A stretch of 64,000 bases of DNA from Isoperla grammatica. Lineage: Eukaryota > Arthropoda > Insecta > Plecoptera > Perlodidae. Made by a program: the position numbers and the translations under genes. Under the pieces are notes generated by a model. That model had not been told where the DNA came from, did not search any database, and worked only from the letters and a program-made list of their open reading frames with translations. Position 1 is the stretch's first letter; each line of letters starts with the position of its first letter. The DNA is taken from NCBI GenBank assembly GCA_945910005.1, contig OX246746.1:39628579-39692578 (forward strand), written 5' to 3'. Positions 47,216 to 57,575 of the stretch are shown here, piece by piece.

Positions 47216-48416
47216 CGTACTTACAAAATACAATTTCGCTATATGGCAGAGACAAATTGCAGCTCTGGATTACCTTGAAGTGTGGAAGAGAAAATGTTGT
47301 TTGTAGGTTAGTTTCCGTCGTCGATCATAACACAGGAAATAAACAATTTTTGCATTGTTGCATGGGTTCGTTTCACGAGCAACGCGGCTGAAGTGCCGAA
47401 CTCGCAATCAGATAGATTGATGCGCCTGCCGCGTCTAATGCTCCCAACACTCACAGTATAATGGCAGCTTTATGAACTATGTTGACTTAATCAGGATGTG
47501 TATGGTTTGGCCTTGATGTAAGCATAGGCCATACTTGGGGAAGGAACTAAATAAATTAACGCAATCCAGTTTTCGGTGATTTTCAAGTAGGCCTTCGTAA
47601 TGTATTGTTTTTAAATATATGTGCCAAGTAACTTCTAATTCAAAACATTTTTAAACATTTCTTTTTACGAACGGGTAGTTTCTTTATCCGTCCAGTGCCA
47701 CTCTTTAGTCCTCGTCGACAATTTTTGAAAAGCGACATTTTCATTTTAAAACTGTAATTGTTTCAAACAACCAGTAAGTATTCCTGTAGACTTAGAAATA
47801 CACACACAAAATCAATACATCATTTTTGACTGCACATTACGGTGATTTTTTTTATAACTGTTCCCTTTTTTGCGGAACGAACTTTCTAACAGTAATATTT
47901 TAAGTTAAACCTACATATAAGAAAAAAGAAAAAAGGAACTTCCCTAAGTGGCATAGGCAGAGACCTATAAAGACTAATTATTGTATACTGCAGCTTTTTA
48001 GATATCTTACACAGGTTTTATTATTACGTATTGCATGATATTGATATCAATATTATTAATTTCTTCTTCTTCTTCTTAAATGCCCACATTTGGCAATTAT
48101 GCCATCATGCTGGATCTGGTCAACCAGTAGAGACACGCTTAGTTATTATTAATTTCTAACTTTTAGTTTATTGTAAAAAATGTAGCCTATTTAAAATCAG
48201 TAATCGGTAAGCGTTCCTTATCTTATTTTTAAATTGGTGCACTGCTGGCTGTTTATTACCTATTCATTTAGTTTCTCTGAAAAATAACGTTTACTTAAAG
48301 ATGTATTAAGCCCCGTTCACGATAAAACAAACAACGTTTCTCTTACAGGAATTAACATTAAACTTAACCTACCTGAAACTTAGCAGCAAAGTTTGCAAAG
48401 TCCAAACCATAACTTA

Positions 48417-48719
48417 AGCCCCATCCACATTGCAAGACTTAAGAACGTTAACTTCGTGACGTAGACTTCGAAAAAATGAAAGCGTTCACAATGACTTGGC
48501 TACTGCGAGTCGGCTGTTGGCGGCAACAATCACGTGACACCTATCTGATTGGTTGATTCCTACGTCCTTACGTTCTTATGTCCTTACGTTTGGTGTTTGC
48601 AAACTTCCAAGTCTACGCCTACGTCTCCAAGTCTATGTAAAGTCAATGTGGACGGAAACATTTTTCGCCATAAGCTTAACTTAATATTCTTACGTCAAAG
48701 TTGCAATGTGGATGGGCCT
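48417..48719. mobile_element. MITE (303 bp), TTA target duplication, copy B
   Basis: The ends AGCCCCATCCACATTGCAA and, inverted, AGGCCCATCCACATTGCAA are flanked by TTA at 48414-48416 and 48720-48722. TTA TSD suggests PIF/Harbinger ancestry. The same insertion is in copy A at 58790-59092. Confidence 0.85.
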
Positions 48720-49141
48720 TTAGGAAGTGAACTTAACAATGGAGCTTTGCACGAGCCTTCACAACAATGTGCTTGGTGGCCATTCTGGTGTTACATTTGA
48801 CAATGTTGACATAGAGAAACAGTTGAAGCTAATTTTAGTAGAAACAAAACATCTCAGTTCGTTAAGATTAAGCGTGTTTTGTTTTTAAATAAAATTGATT
48901 TGTTTGTGATTTTGTCATTTTTATCTTAATTTAATATGTATTTTTAATTATAAACATTGCTTTTATGCAATTTAAAAATCATACCCGCTCATCTTCTTTA
49001 ATGATTAGTGACACCAGAATGGCCGCTGTGACGTCACACGAAAACTATTAATAAGAAACAACAAATCAATAGGATCTTGAGCTGAAAGCAAAATGTTCGT
49101 ACCCAAACAAGCCCGAAAATGAGGAATGAAGAGAACTCTTA

Positions 49142-49882
49142 AGCTTAGTTTACGATTGGCGTCAACTTCAATCGTCAACCGGTAATAGTTTCACGTTGAC
49201 GTTTTTGATTCACGATTGGCGTCAACTGAAGCCGCGTTGGTACTCATCGGTGGACTTCGTTGATTTTCGTTATTGCACAACCATCTCTACACGTTGTGTC
49301 CGTCAAAGTCTGCTTGACATCCACCTAGCGGAGGCTCGTCAAACTCGCAAGCTGGGAGTTCGACGAGCCTCCGCTAGGCGGAGATCAAGTAGACCAAGTG
49401 TCCGTGGTTGTGATGTAGAGCAAGCTGTGATTTTATGTAAACAACAGCTGATTTCTTGTGGTTGTCATTTAGAGGTTATTATTTGTGCGCGAGTGGTCGA
49501 TAAAATGTCTCAAAAACGCTTGTTTTATTTTCTTGTTTGTTTTTGTATAAATTACTGGGAATTGCTGTACTTGCTCAATGATTTCCCCGTCCATAACCCC
49601 ACTTTGTTGACACGAGGTAAATGCGAGTAAACAAAGTCAAAAGAAGAAAATGCTTTCTCTGGAAAATGAACACATATTTCCTTGTAACCTCTCTGGTGAC
49701 ATACGAATGCGCATGCGCGAGCGTCAAACATTAACGCCAGTCGTGAAAGTTGGACTTTGACGTTGACGGTTGAAGTTGACGGTTGACGCATTTCCGCAAT
49801 CGTGAATGCTTCCATATGACAGTACAGGTTCATCAAGGTGTTGAAGTTGAAGTTAGCGTTGACGCCAATCGTAAACTAAGCT
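49142..49882. mobile_element. MITE (741 bp), TTA target duplication, copy B
   Basis: The ends AGCTTAGTTTACGATTGGCG and the exact inverse at 49882 are flanked by TTA at 49139-49141 and 49883-49885. PIF/Harbinger-type by TSD (inference). The interior repeats GTTGACGGTTGAAGTTGACG motifs near the right TIR and contains a strong hairpin at 49324-49378. The same insertion is in copy A at 59515-60255. Confidence 0.88.
49324..49378. repeat. Perfect 17-bp-arm hairpin inside the 741-bp MITE
   Basis: The arms CCTAGCGGAGGCTCGTC and GACGAGCCTCCGCTAGG are exact inverses. Pairing continues inward (AAACTC / GAGTTC) with one mismatch. Confidence 0.92.
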
Positions 49883-51124
49883 TTATTATTGGGCATAAGT
49901 TTGCAGATCAGTTAGTAAGTCAACGGCTAAGTTTTATCGCGAATAGGGCCTTAAACATGCATGATCAATGTAGTTATTGCCTATTGGATATTCCCCATCT
50001 GTTTTTCAAGTCATATAATTATGCTTAATTTTTTGTAGCCTCAGGCAGTAGCTGAGATGTAAACAGTCGGCAATTATTTGTATTATATAATATTTTATTT
50101 TTATATATTATATTGTTCATAATGTATTTAATTTGTATGGTTATTTTGAGAATCATGTGATGAAGGTGGGATGATTTTGAAGTCATTTAATTCAATCACG
50201 CTTACCCCCTTATAAACCATCACTTCTTTATTTTACTACATCTAGTTTTCCCTTTATACCCACATGCATGATCTGGCATCACTTTATTGATTTGAGTATC
50301 TTTATTACCATAAATGTGACATTTGTATTGTGTACAATAAAAATACATGCCTATAGAAAGTGTCAATTCAATTAATGCTGATCCTATCCACTCTCACACA
50401 ATATTATATTGCATGAAGCACTTCAATTGCCTTATATCCTCGTTATGAACACCAGCAACATACATAACTTGTGTTCATATGAGACCCCCCCCCCCCCCCC
50501 CCCCCCCCCGGCGATCCGTGCATGAGGTGCTTTATGTAATTAACTGGATATCCATAACATTGTATGGATGTTCAAGCCATCATCCATGAATGTTATATAG
50601 ATATTTGATGCTGCAGTGGTAATGTTGTTTAAATATTATATGCAACATTTTAATAACGTTAATGCAACGTCATTTGGCCGGACATTTGGATGTCCAAACA
50701 ACATCCATGTAAGGTTGTGCTGAATATTTGTAACATTGTATGGATGTTCAAGATGTTGTGAAAACAACATTGCAGGAACATTGTATAGATATTTTGTGCT
50801 ATATGGGCACTAGCATTGCAAGTGCAGGATGTTGTGTTACACGTCTTTTTTGATTTGCAAGCACAAAATAAGTTGTTGAGCATCTGCAATGCACACGGAC
50901 CTTCGTAGTAAAGGGGTATGAGAAGGCCATTTTCATTTGTCCCCCATCCACTGTCTTGAGGACCTATTACTTTAATACTTATAATCTACTTGGTAAGTGA
51001 GTGTGTGCATTCACTCTGTTCTGTGCAAAACAACCGAAACACCTGTAGTTCGAATGAAGTACGCAATCGTAAATTTCATTTTAAGCAGAAAGCAATAGAA
51101 TGAAAGGTATTAGTGGTAGAAGGG

Positions 51125-51793
51125 TTTCCACCTTCTAAACATGCTATCAGAAGTATTTTGTTGTGTGTTGATTAGCATGTGTTGGAAGGGATTGGTAACA
51201 CTTGCGTGAAGTCAAGGTGGTCGAGATTCGCTTGCATTAGCGCATAGCTTATGTGCATCGGCCGAGGCGGCGCTACGCGCAATACAGTCTCTCAAACAAC
51301 GCAATAATCAATGCGACGAAGTTTACGTAAACGAAAACTGAAAGACACAGTTTTGTAGCCAATGAATATGCCTATCTACAAGTGCAATTAATTATTTTCT
51401 TATTTTTCGTTTGTAGTTTGTGATCGAGTTGGAAAACGGGCGGAACGATTTTTTTCGATTTTCTTTGCCATTTATTTGATGTATTATGTATAAGATATGA
51501 TAACATTAACTTATTTGAATTAATATGAAACGATATTATGTGTACACATATTCTTAGTGGAAAATCCGGCATATAAGTGTATAGCTTCCAAAGTTATTAC
51601 AGAAAACATGCATCAGCCTAAAAAATCAAAATTTGGTGTTAGATAATTTTTTTGGTGGTGTTCCGACACGGTTTTTTGTGAAACATTTCTACAGAAGTAT
51701 CGTGGAACTGTTAAGAACATATTCTGAAAATTTCAGCTAGTTACCTTTCCGACGCCACAAAAGTGCTCTAAACGGCTTCCTTCGCTTCGGTTA
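51125..51793 (-). repeat. Right long terminal inverted repeat
   Basis: Inverted partner of 33232-33912, diverged by substitutions and small indels. It ends CTTCGCTTCGGTTA before the TAA duplication. Confidence 0.85.
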
Positions 51794-51796
51794 TAA

Positions 51797-52673
51797 CGAG
51801 TTCGCAAGAAGATCGCCTCGACCGTTAGAAGAATCAGGACGGTGGAAGGCAACGGAGTTGCGTCAATTCCTATTGTATACCGGACCTATTGTACTAAAAA
51901 ACATTCTCCTACCGAAAGCTTTCGAAAATTTCATGCTGTTGCATGTCGCAATAAGAATTTTTACCGATACAAATGTATATTCCACAGCTTTCTTTGCATA
52001 TGCTAAAAAGCTAGTGATAAAATTTGTTGAACACTTTGCATCGTTGTATGGAGATGAGTTTGTTTCTCACAATGTGCATGGTTTGATTCATGTTGCTGAC
52101 GATATTTCTGAACATGGGCTGTTGGATGCATACAGTGCGTTCAAATTTGAAAATTTTATGGGACCCTTAAAGAAACTGCTCAAGAAGCCAAACCAGCCTC
52201 TACAACAAATAGCTCGTCGCTTGATCGAATATAGAAGTTTAGGAGTTGTTGGCAGAAAGCACAACTGTGAGGCTTTCTATAACAAGTCACATGTAAATGG
52301 GCCATTACCAGCACATTGTTGCAACCCACAGTACCTGGAGTATGTGCATTCTAGTTATGTCTTGACTACTACCATTCCAAACAATTGTTGTATGTTGGAA
52401 GATGGCACTGTTGTCTCAATTGTGAACTTTTGTCACTCAGGTCACATAAAAGTTGTGGTGGGACAAGTTTTTACTTGCAGAGAAAATTTCTTTAACTATC
52501 CTATTGATTCCTCGAAACTAGGGATCTATCAAGTTTCAAATTTGTCAAGTGAAGTGTCATATTGGCCTATTTCCCGAATTCGAAATAAAATGTTCAAAAT
52601 GCCTGTATTCCCAGGTGATGATGGTAATGTGGATCGATATGCAGTATATCCATTACTACATATAGAAATTTAG
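51797..52673 (+). pseudogene. Transposase gene of copy A, 3' part
   Basis: It continues the copy A transposase after the long-TIR element, from RRSPRPLEESGRWKATELRQ to the HIEI-stop, and matches copy B 41671-42541 almost exactly. It contains the HNVHGLIHVADDISEHG block. It lacks its own start and cannot be joined to the 5' part except by loss of the 18.6-kb insertion; the 5' part is also frameshifted. Confidence 0.92.
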
Positions 52674-52788
52674 GTACATTTATTATTTTGTATTTGTAAA
52701 TGTGTAGGTCTCTAGGCCTATGTTGTAGCCTAACTCTAAATTAATTCAAATTACAGTATCTCTTTATTTTGTCTGTTTTTGTTTCAGA

Positions 52789-55700
52789 ATGTACAAAAAA
52801 TTTATCATTGTTCTTTTTACTGCTGAAACAAGATATGCTGTAGTCCCTAGTAGCTGGCTCACCGTTTGTGAAACAAAATGCTGGTGGCCGCCTTTAAATA
52901 GTGACTACAAATTAAATAAAGCTGTAGAAGCCACTGCTGCCATTGATACAAATACATGGACAAAATATGCCGTCAAGGTTATAAGAGACTATGGTGAGTA
53001 ATGAAGTGTGATAACAGAATATGTACTAAATAGTAGCCTACGTAGGCCAACCCAATATCCGGTGCCTAAATAATTCGGCGTAACGGCCGGTTTTTCAATC
53101 GTTCTCTATTTCCTTACGTTCTTTTTTCGTTCGTATTTCTTACGTTGATCTACGTAGCTATTTTACGTTGACACCAAGATGGCAAGTCGTTTACTTTAGA
53201 ATCTATAATTGGTTATCTAGGCCTAAGCTTATTTGTGTGAACCACACTTGATATTCCTAATGAATTTTTAATTCAAAAATATTTTTAAGAAAATATTTCT
53301 AGGTCTAAAGCTAGTTTTGGCGAACAACTTTTTGAGCAGAAGCTATCTGTGCTTTTTTCATTCCGTGCTTATACTGTTTTATGCATTTCACGTTTTAGAT
53401 TCATTGGTAAATGCTCGCCTTACTTTGAAAGATTACGAATTTACCTCAGATCTGAGCTCATCCAAAGAAAACAGGAGCAGACGAAAAATCAGAAAATTGA
53501 ACAATGATTCATCAGCTAGTGACACCTCGCCATCTACAATACCAGTCACTCCACCTCACGAGAACTGTTATCCAATTATAAGCAAACCAGCATCTACAGA
53601 ACAAGGTATGGTCATTCATAAACAAATTAAGTTCAGTTTCATAATTTATTTAAATCGCTTCTTATGTAAATTGTAAATTGTAAAACTTGATTGTTGGTAC
53701 ATTTGAGGTCTACCACTTTTGTTGCAGTCAAGACTGTTAGGACCTCTATCAGCTCTCGATCACCAAGTTCCGATGATCCAAGCAGGACAACAATGCCATT
53801 ATCGTTGCCATCAATTAGGCCTACATTGCAGACATCACCTCTTAGCAACAACAGCGGTGGATCCAGACGAAGATTATCGCTATCTCCTAAATCGATACGT
53901 CAATGCACATCTGCGTCATCACCTCACAACAGCAGCCGGCCGTACAACGGAAATAGTCCGTCAAGATCGCAACCTCTTAACGGCAACAATAGTCGATCCA
54001 GAAGACTATCGCTATCTCCTAAATCGATACGTCAATGCACATCTGCGTCATCACCTCACAACAGCAGCCGGCCGTACAACGGAAATAGTCCGTCAAGATC
54101 GCAACCTCTTAACGGCAACAATAGTCGATCCAGAAGACTATCGCTATCTCCTAAATCGATACGTCAATGCACATCTGCGTCATCACCTCACAACAGCAGC
54201 CGGCCGTACAACGGAAATAGTCCGTCAAGATCGCAACCTCTTAACGGCAACAATAGTCGATCCAGAAGACTATCGCTATCTCCTAAATCGATACGTCAAT
54301 GCACATCTGCGTCATCACCTCACAACAGCAGCCGGCCGTACAATGGAAATAGTCCGTCAAGATCGCAACCTCTTAACGGCAACAATAGTCGATCCAGAAG
54401 ACTATCGCTATCTCCTAAATCGATACGTCAATGCACATCTGCGTCATCACTTCACAACAGCAGCCGGCCGTACAACGGAAATAGTCCGTCAAGATCGCAA
54501 CCTCTTAACGGCAACAATAGTCGATCCAGAAGACTGTCGCTATCTCCTAAATCGATACGTCAATGCACATCTGCGTCATCACTTCACAACAGCAGCCGGC
54601 CGTACAACGGAAATAGTCCGTCAAGATCGCAACCTCTTAACGGCAACAATAGTCGATCCAGAAGACTATCGCTATCTCCTAAATCGATACGTCAATGCAC
54701 ATCTGCGTCATCACTTCACAACAGCAGCCGGCCGTACAACGGAAATAGTCCGTCAAGATCGCAACCTCTTAACGGCAACAATAGTCGATCCAGAAGACCG
54801 TCGCTATCTCCTACCTTGAAACGTCAATACACATCTGCGTCATCACTTCACAACAAAAACATTCGGACCCCTGTTAGCGGCAACAATAGTCGATCCAGAA
54901 GACCATCGTTATCTCCTCACTCAAAACGTCAATACACATCTGCGTCATCACTTCACAACAAAAACATTCGGACCCCTGTTAGCGGCAACAATAGTCGATC
55001 CAGAAGACCATCGTTATCTCCTCACTCAAAACGGCAATATACATCTGCTTCATCAATTCACAACAGCAGCCAGCCATACTATGGAAATACTCCACCAAGA
55101 TCGCCAGTTCGGCGTACTGTGACATTCTACGTTAAAATATTAGAAAAACTGATGGCTGTAGAAACAGAATTAAAACGATTGTCTGGTCTCATTGAGATGA
55201 CAAATGAAAGACGGCCTCCTGCCGCTAGTTTGGAAAGTGATGAAAAAGATGACTTCAACTTGCCACTGAAGACTGTGGAAGAAGTTAACACATTAGAACT
55301 GCTTTTGAACGACAGCCCATTAAACCACCGAAAATTGGTTAGTACCAAACTGTTGATAATAATAGAAAATATTTACATGCCAGGGTATTTCTAAGTGTTA
55401 ACCTTTAATGTTTGAATGTAATTTATGTTGCAGAAAGAAAAATTTGTGGGAATAGGCGGTTCATCTATTGATGAAATGACAAAACGGATTCTGAGAGTTG
55501 CCATGACTGATCTGTGTGCCTCCAATTACAGTTGGCAAGGATTTAAGAAAAAACTAATTTTTTCTAAACTCTCATTGAAGGATGTTATTTTTGGTGAGTT
55601 TAAACAATAAAATTGACTTCCACAATCCCACCAAACTTAAGCAATCAGCATTTTAATTACAAAATGTGACAAAAACCGTCTCCATAAATATCTGCCACTG

Positions 55701-55860
55701 CCTATACATTTTTCTACATACATAATGTGTTTTACATTCAGGTGCTGTCAAACTCAACCCAATGTCAAAAACAGCAACAGAAAAAGAATTCCACACGTCT
55801 GTTTCGAATTGGTTACGTCATGCCAAATTCCGGCATGAGAACAAACGAAACAAAAATTAG
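52789..55860 (+). CDS. DUF4806 protein with expanded repeats (766 aa, 5 exons), copy A
   Basis: Exons 52789-52993, 53399-53605, 53728-55337, 55434-55593 and 55742-55860 sum to 2301 nt in one frame. Same architecture as in copy B: WPP-type N-terminus, RS-like repeats, coiled-coil-like segment, DUF4806. It has four more 44-residue repeats (528 bp), all almost identical, pointing to recent expansion. Substitutions include VTFYVKILEKLMAV for VTFDVKILEKLIAV and LESDEKDD for LESDEEDD. Its own promoter now lies more than 20 kb upstream, beyond the insertion, so expression is doubtful. Confidence 0.87.
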
Positions 55861-55911
55861 TGAATGGCTATCTCTGCCTCACTTGCTCAACAGCTGCACT
55901 GGTTTGCAGTA

Positions 55912-56656
55912 CAGTCAAATGTCATTACAACGAAATCCAAGGGACCGTATATTTTTTTCGTTATAATCATTATTTCGTTAAAATGATCAGTGTTTTTTTT
56001 TGTGATGAAAACTTGATTCCCAGTCCCCAAATTGGTCAACATTGCATCTAGAAAGCCTACAAGTCGCGTAGCGCGCGAGTAATGGCAGGCAACGCATGGC
56101 CCCTGTGTGGCCCGCAACCTGCATTACACGTCTCTGTTGCGTGCGGTAGGCTTGCCAGGCGTGTTTACGTAGAGCGCGGCCTGGGTGTTCGGGGGGGGAG
56201 GGGTAGAATGAAGGGCGAAGGCTACTCGCACCATGGTCGGATGTTCGGCCGGCCGGCTGCCTACCCGCGCTCCGTAACCTCGATCGTGATTGGCCGGCTG
56301 GGCAGGGCTCGTCTTGCGGCAGCCAATGACCTTACCCGACTCTCGTGAATAGCCAAGCTCGTGCTAGCAGCCAGTCGGCGGCAATGCAACGGAAAACACC
56401 AATCTACGCGACTGGGAATTCCAACTAATCCACATTTCGGAAGGTACATTTCGTTGTAAAAACGTTCAATAATACAATGATAATACCAAGGGGAACCAAA
56501 ATTAGTTCGTTAAAATGATCTTTTCGTAATAACGAATTTTCGTTGTAATGATAATAAATTAACATTGTGAACATAGGGATTCGGGCGGGACCACAAATAA
56601 ATTTCGTTCAAATGATGATTTCGTTGTAAGGGCGTTCGTTTAATGACATTTGACTG
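55912..56656. mobile_element. pogo/Tigger-like MITE (745 bp) in copy A
   Basis: TIR CAGTCAAATGTCATTA at the left and its exact inverse at the right, flanked by TA (55910-55911, 56657-56658). CAGT-starting termini and TA TSD are typical of the Tc1/mariner pogo branch. No transposase frame. Further GTTATAACGAAAT-like motifs recur inside both ends. It lies in the 3' UTR region of the DUF4806 gene. Copy B has a footprint at the same place. Confidence 0.88.
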
Positions 56657-57084
56657 TATTGTGCGTGGTAGGCTATTTTATTCTCATGGCACTGCTACCA
56701 ACCGTCCGCTGCTCACCAATATGAATGCTTTGAAATTGAATGAAAATGGAAGAAAGAGAATTTCATAGACAATATTATGACATCCTGAAATACGAAATGT
56801 TAAAAATTTGTAACGTATTACGGTATTATACCAGAAAACTTCTCACGCTTGAAGATTATCCATGATGTATAAGCATATTAAGCATTTTGTTTTAATCAAG
56901 TATTAGATAGACCTACATATAAAATTTAAACATTTTGGGTGTTTAATAGGGGGCCTACATGTATTTCAGGAAATATTACATGCAGTCTACAGTATCATGT
57001 AGTAATGACTATGCACTTGAAAAATTCCAATCATTTTCTTTTATACCAACCACATTTATGTGGCTTAATTTTATGCATAAAGCT

Positions 57085-57575
57085 GACGTTACTGTCGAGT
57101 GTTGCTCGCAACGCGTTAGCTGCGTTGCTCGCGTGTAAGTGTTTACAGTAGCGCGATCTTTGGTAGACCTAACGCGAGCTGACAATAACATGACAACTGT
57201 CATGACATGTTTAACCTAAATGTATATATGTGATGGGAAGACTGTAATCTACCTATGCCCCTACTTACAAAATACAATTTCGCTATGCGTTATGTGCGTT
57301 GTTCGCGTCGTAGTGTTCACAGTAGCGCGATCTTAGACCTAACGCGAGCAAATAACAACATGACAACTGTATGACATGTTTAACCTAAATGTATATACTA
57401 TGTGATGGGAAGACTGTAATCTACCTATGCCCCTACTCACAAAATACAATTTCGCTATGCGTTATGTGCGTTGTTCGCGTCGTAGTGTTCACAGTGAGCG
57501 CGATCTTAGACCTAACGCGAGCAAATAACAACATGACAACTGTCATGACATGTCCTAAGTATATGTGATGGGAAG
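57085..57575. repeat. 171-bp satellite in copy A, two to three units
   Basis: Same unit as at 45690-47215, with GACATGTTTAACCTAAATG near 57205 and 57374 and the terminal variant GACATGTCCTAAGTATATG near 57546. Confidence 0.93.

Larger units (their letters stand above)
38317..50807 (+). mobile_element. Transposon copy B: complete 12.49-kb CACTA-like DNA transposon
   Basis: The 13-bp perfect TIRs CCCATATAGCACA have flanking CA on both sides (38315-38316 and 50808-50809). The target reading frame (CXC exon) is restored by removing element plus one CA, which fixes the ends exactly. It carries two head-to-tail genes: a transposase (40439-42541) and a five-exon DUF4806 protein (42657-45200). About 5.6 kb of non-coding 3' sequence follows, with a 171-bp satellite, two TTA-flanked MITEs and a poly(C) run. 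Subterminal repeats are present at the left end. It is related to CACTA/CMC transposons by its transposase, but the termini do not begin CACTA, so it is a divergent family. Confidence 0.95.
47216..50807. other. Non-coding 3' region of copy B
   Basis: No gene supported over about 3.6 kb. It contains two MITEs (48417-48719 and 49142-49882), a TTCTTC run with AAATGCCCACATTTGGCAA at about 48062, a C25 run at 50485-50509, and subterminal sequence with CATTGTATGGATGTTCAAG motifs near the right end. It is almost identical to copy A 57576-61171. The 144-codon frame at 49196-49630 lies in a MITE and is not taken as a gene. Confidence 0.75.
38226..50963 (-). pseudogene. CXC-type cysteine-rich exon, split by transposon copy B
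   Basis: The minus-strand exon begins at 50963 after an acceptor (GTAATAG) and reads PQDSGWGTNENGLLIPLYYE, then FCACKSKKTCNTTSCTCNAS to about 50810. It resumes at 38314 with GIGCTEVCRCQRECYNIHNH, an acidic tail, and a stop at 38226. Dropping copy B and one CA of the duplication joins the two halves in frame across Ala-Ser-Gly. The pattern C-x-C-K-x3-C-x4-C-x-C, then C-T-x2-C-x-C, is the tesmin/CXC-like module seen at the C-termini of many invertebrate transposon-linked proteins. It probably belonged to the long-TIR element or to sequence it carried. It is now inactivated. Confidence 0.8.
33232..51793. mobile_element. Long-TIR DNA element with TAA target duplication, loaded with later insertions
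   Basis: It is inserted in the copy A transposase gene: TAA at 33229-33231 and again at 51794-51796, where copy B has one TAA. The outermost bases TAGCCAGAGCGA and (inverted) TAACCGAAGCGA are similar. Inside, the TIRs match strongly for about 670 bp (33232-33912 against 51125-51793), for example GGTAACTAGCTGAAATTTTC and CGTTTACGTAAACTTCGT. A 3-bp TAA/TWA TSD is typical of PIF/Harbinger-type elements, so that assignment is inferred; no PIF transposase is seen. The interior holds a CXC exon, a SINE, RLE-LINE fragments and transposon copy B. Confidence 0.85.

Noticed and set aside
48310..48410. Additional MITE starting TTAAGCCCCGTTCACG
   Set aside because: No matching inverted right end could be found.
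49196..49630. 144-aa ORF (also 59569-60003)
   Set aside because: It lies inside a MITE and spans its hairpin; no domain, conserved only because the two host copies are near-identical.
53719..54819. 366-aa ORF rich in DYRYLLNRYVNAHLRHH repeats
   Set aside because: It is the shadow frame of the DUF4806 coding minisatellite, which is the spliced, domain-bearing frame.
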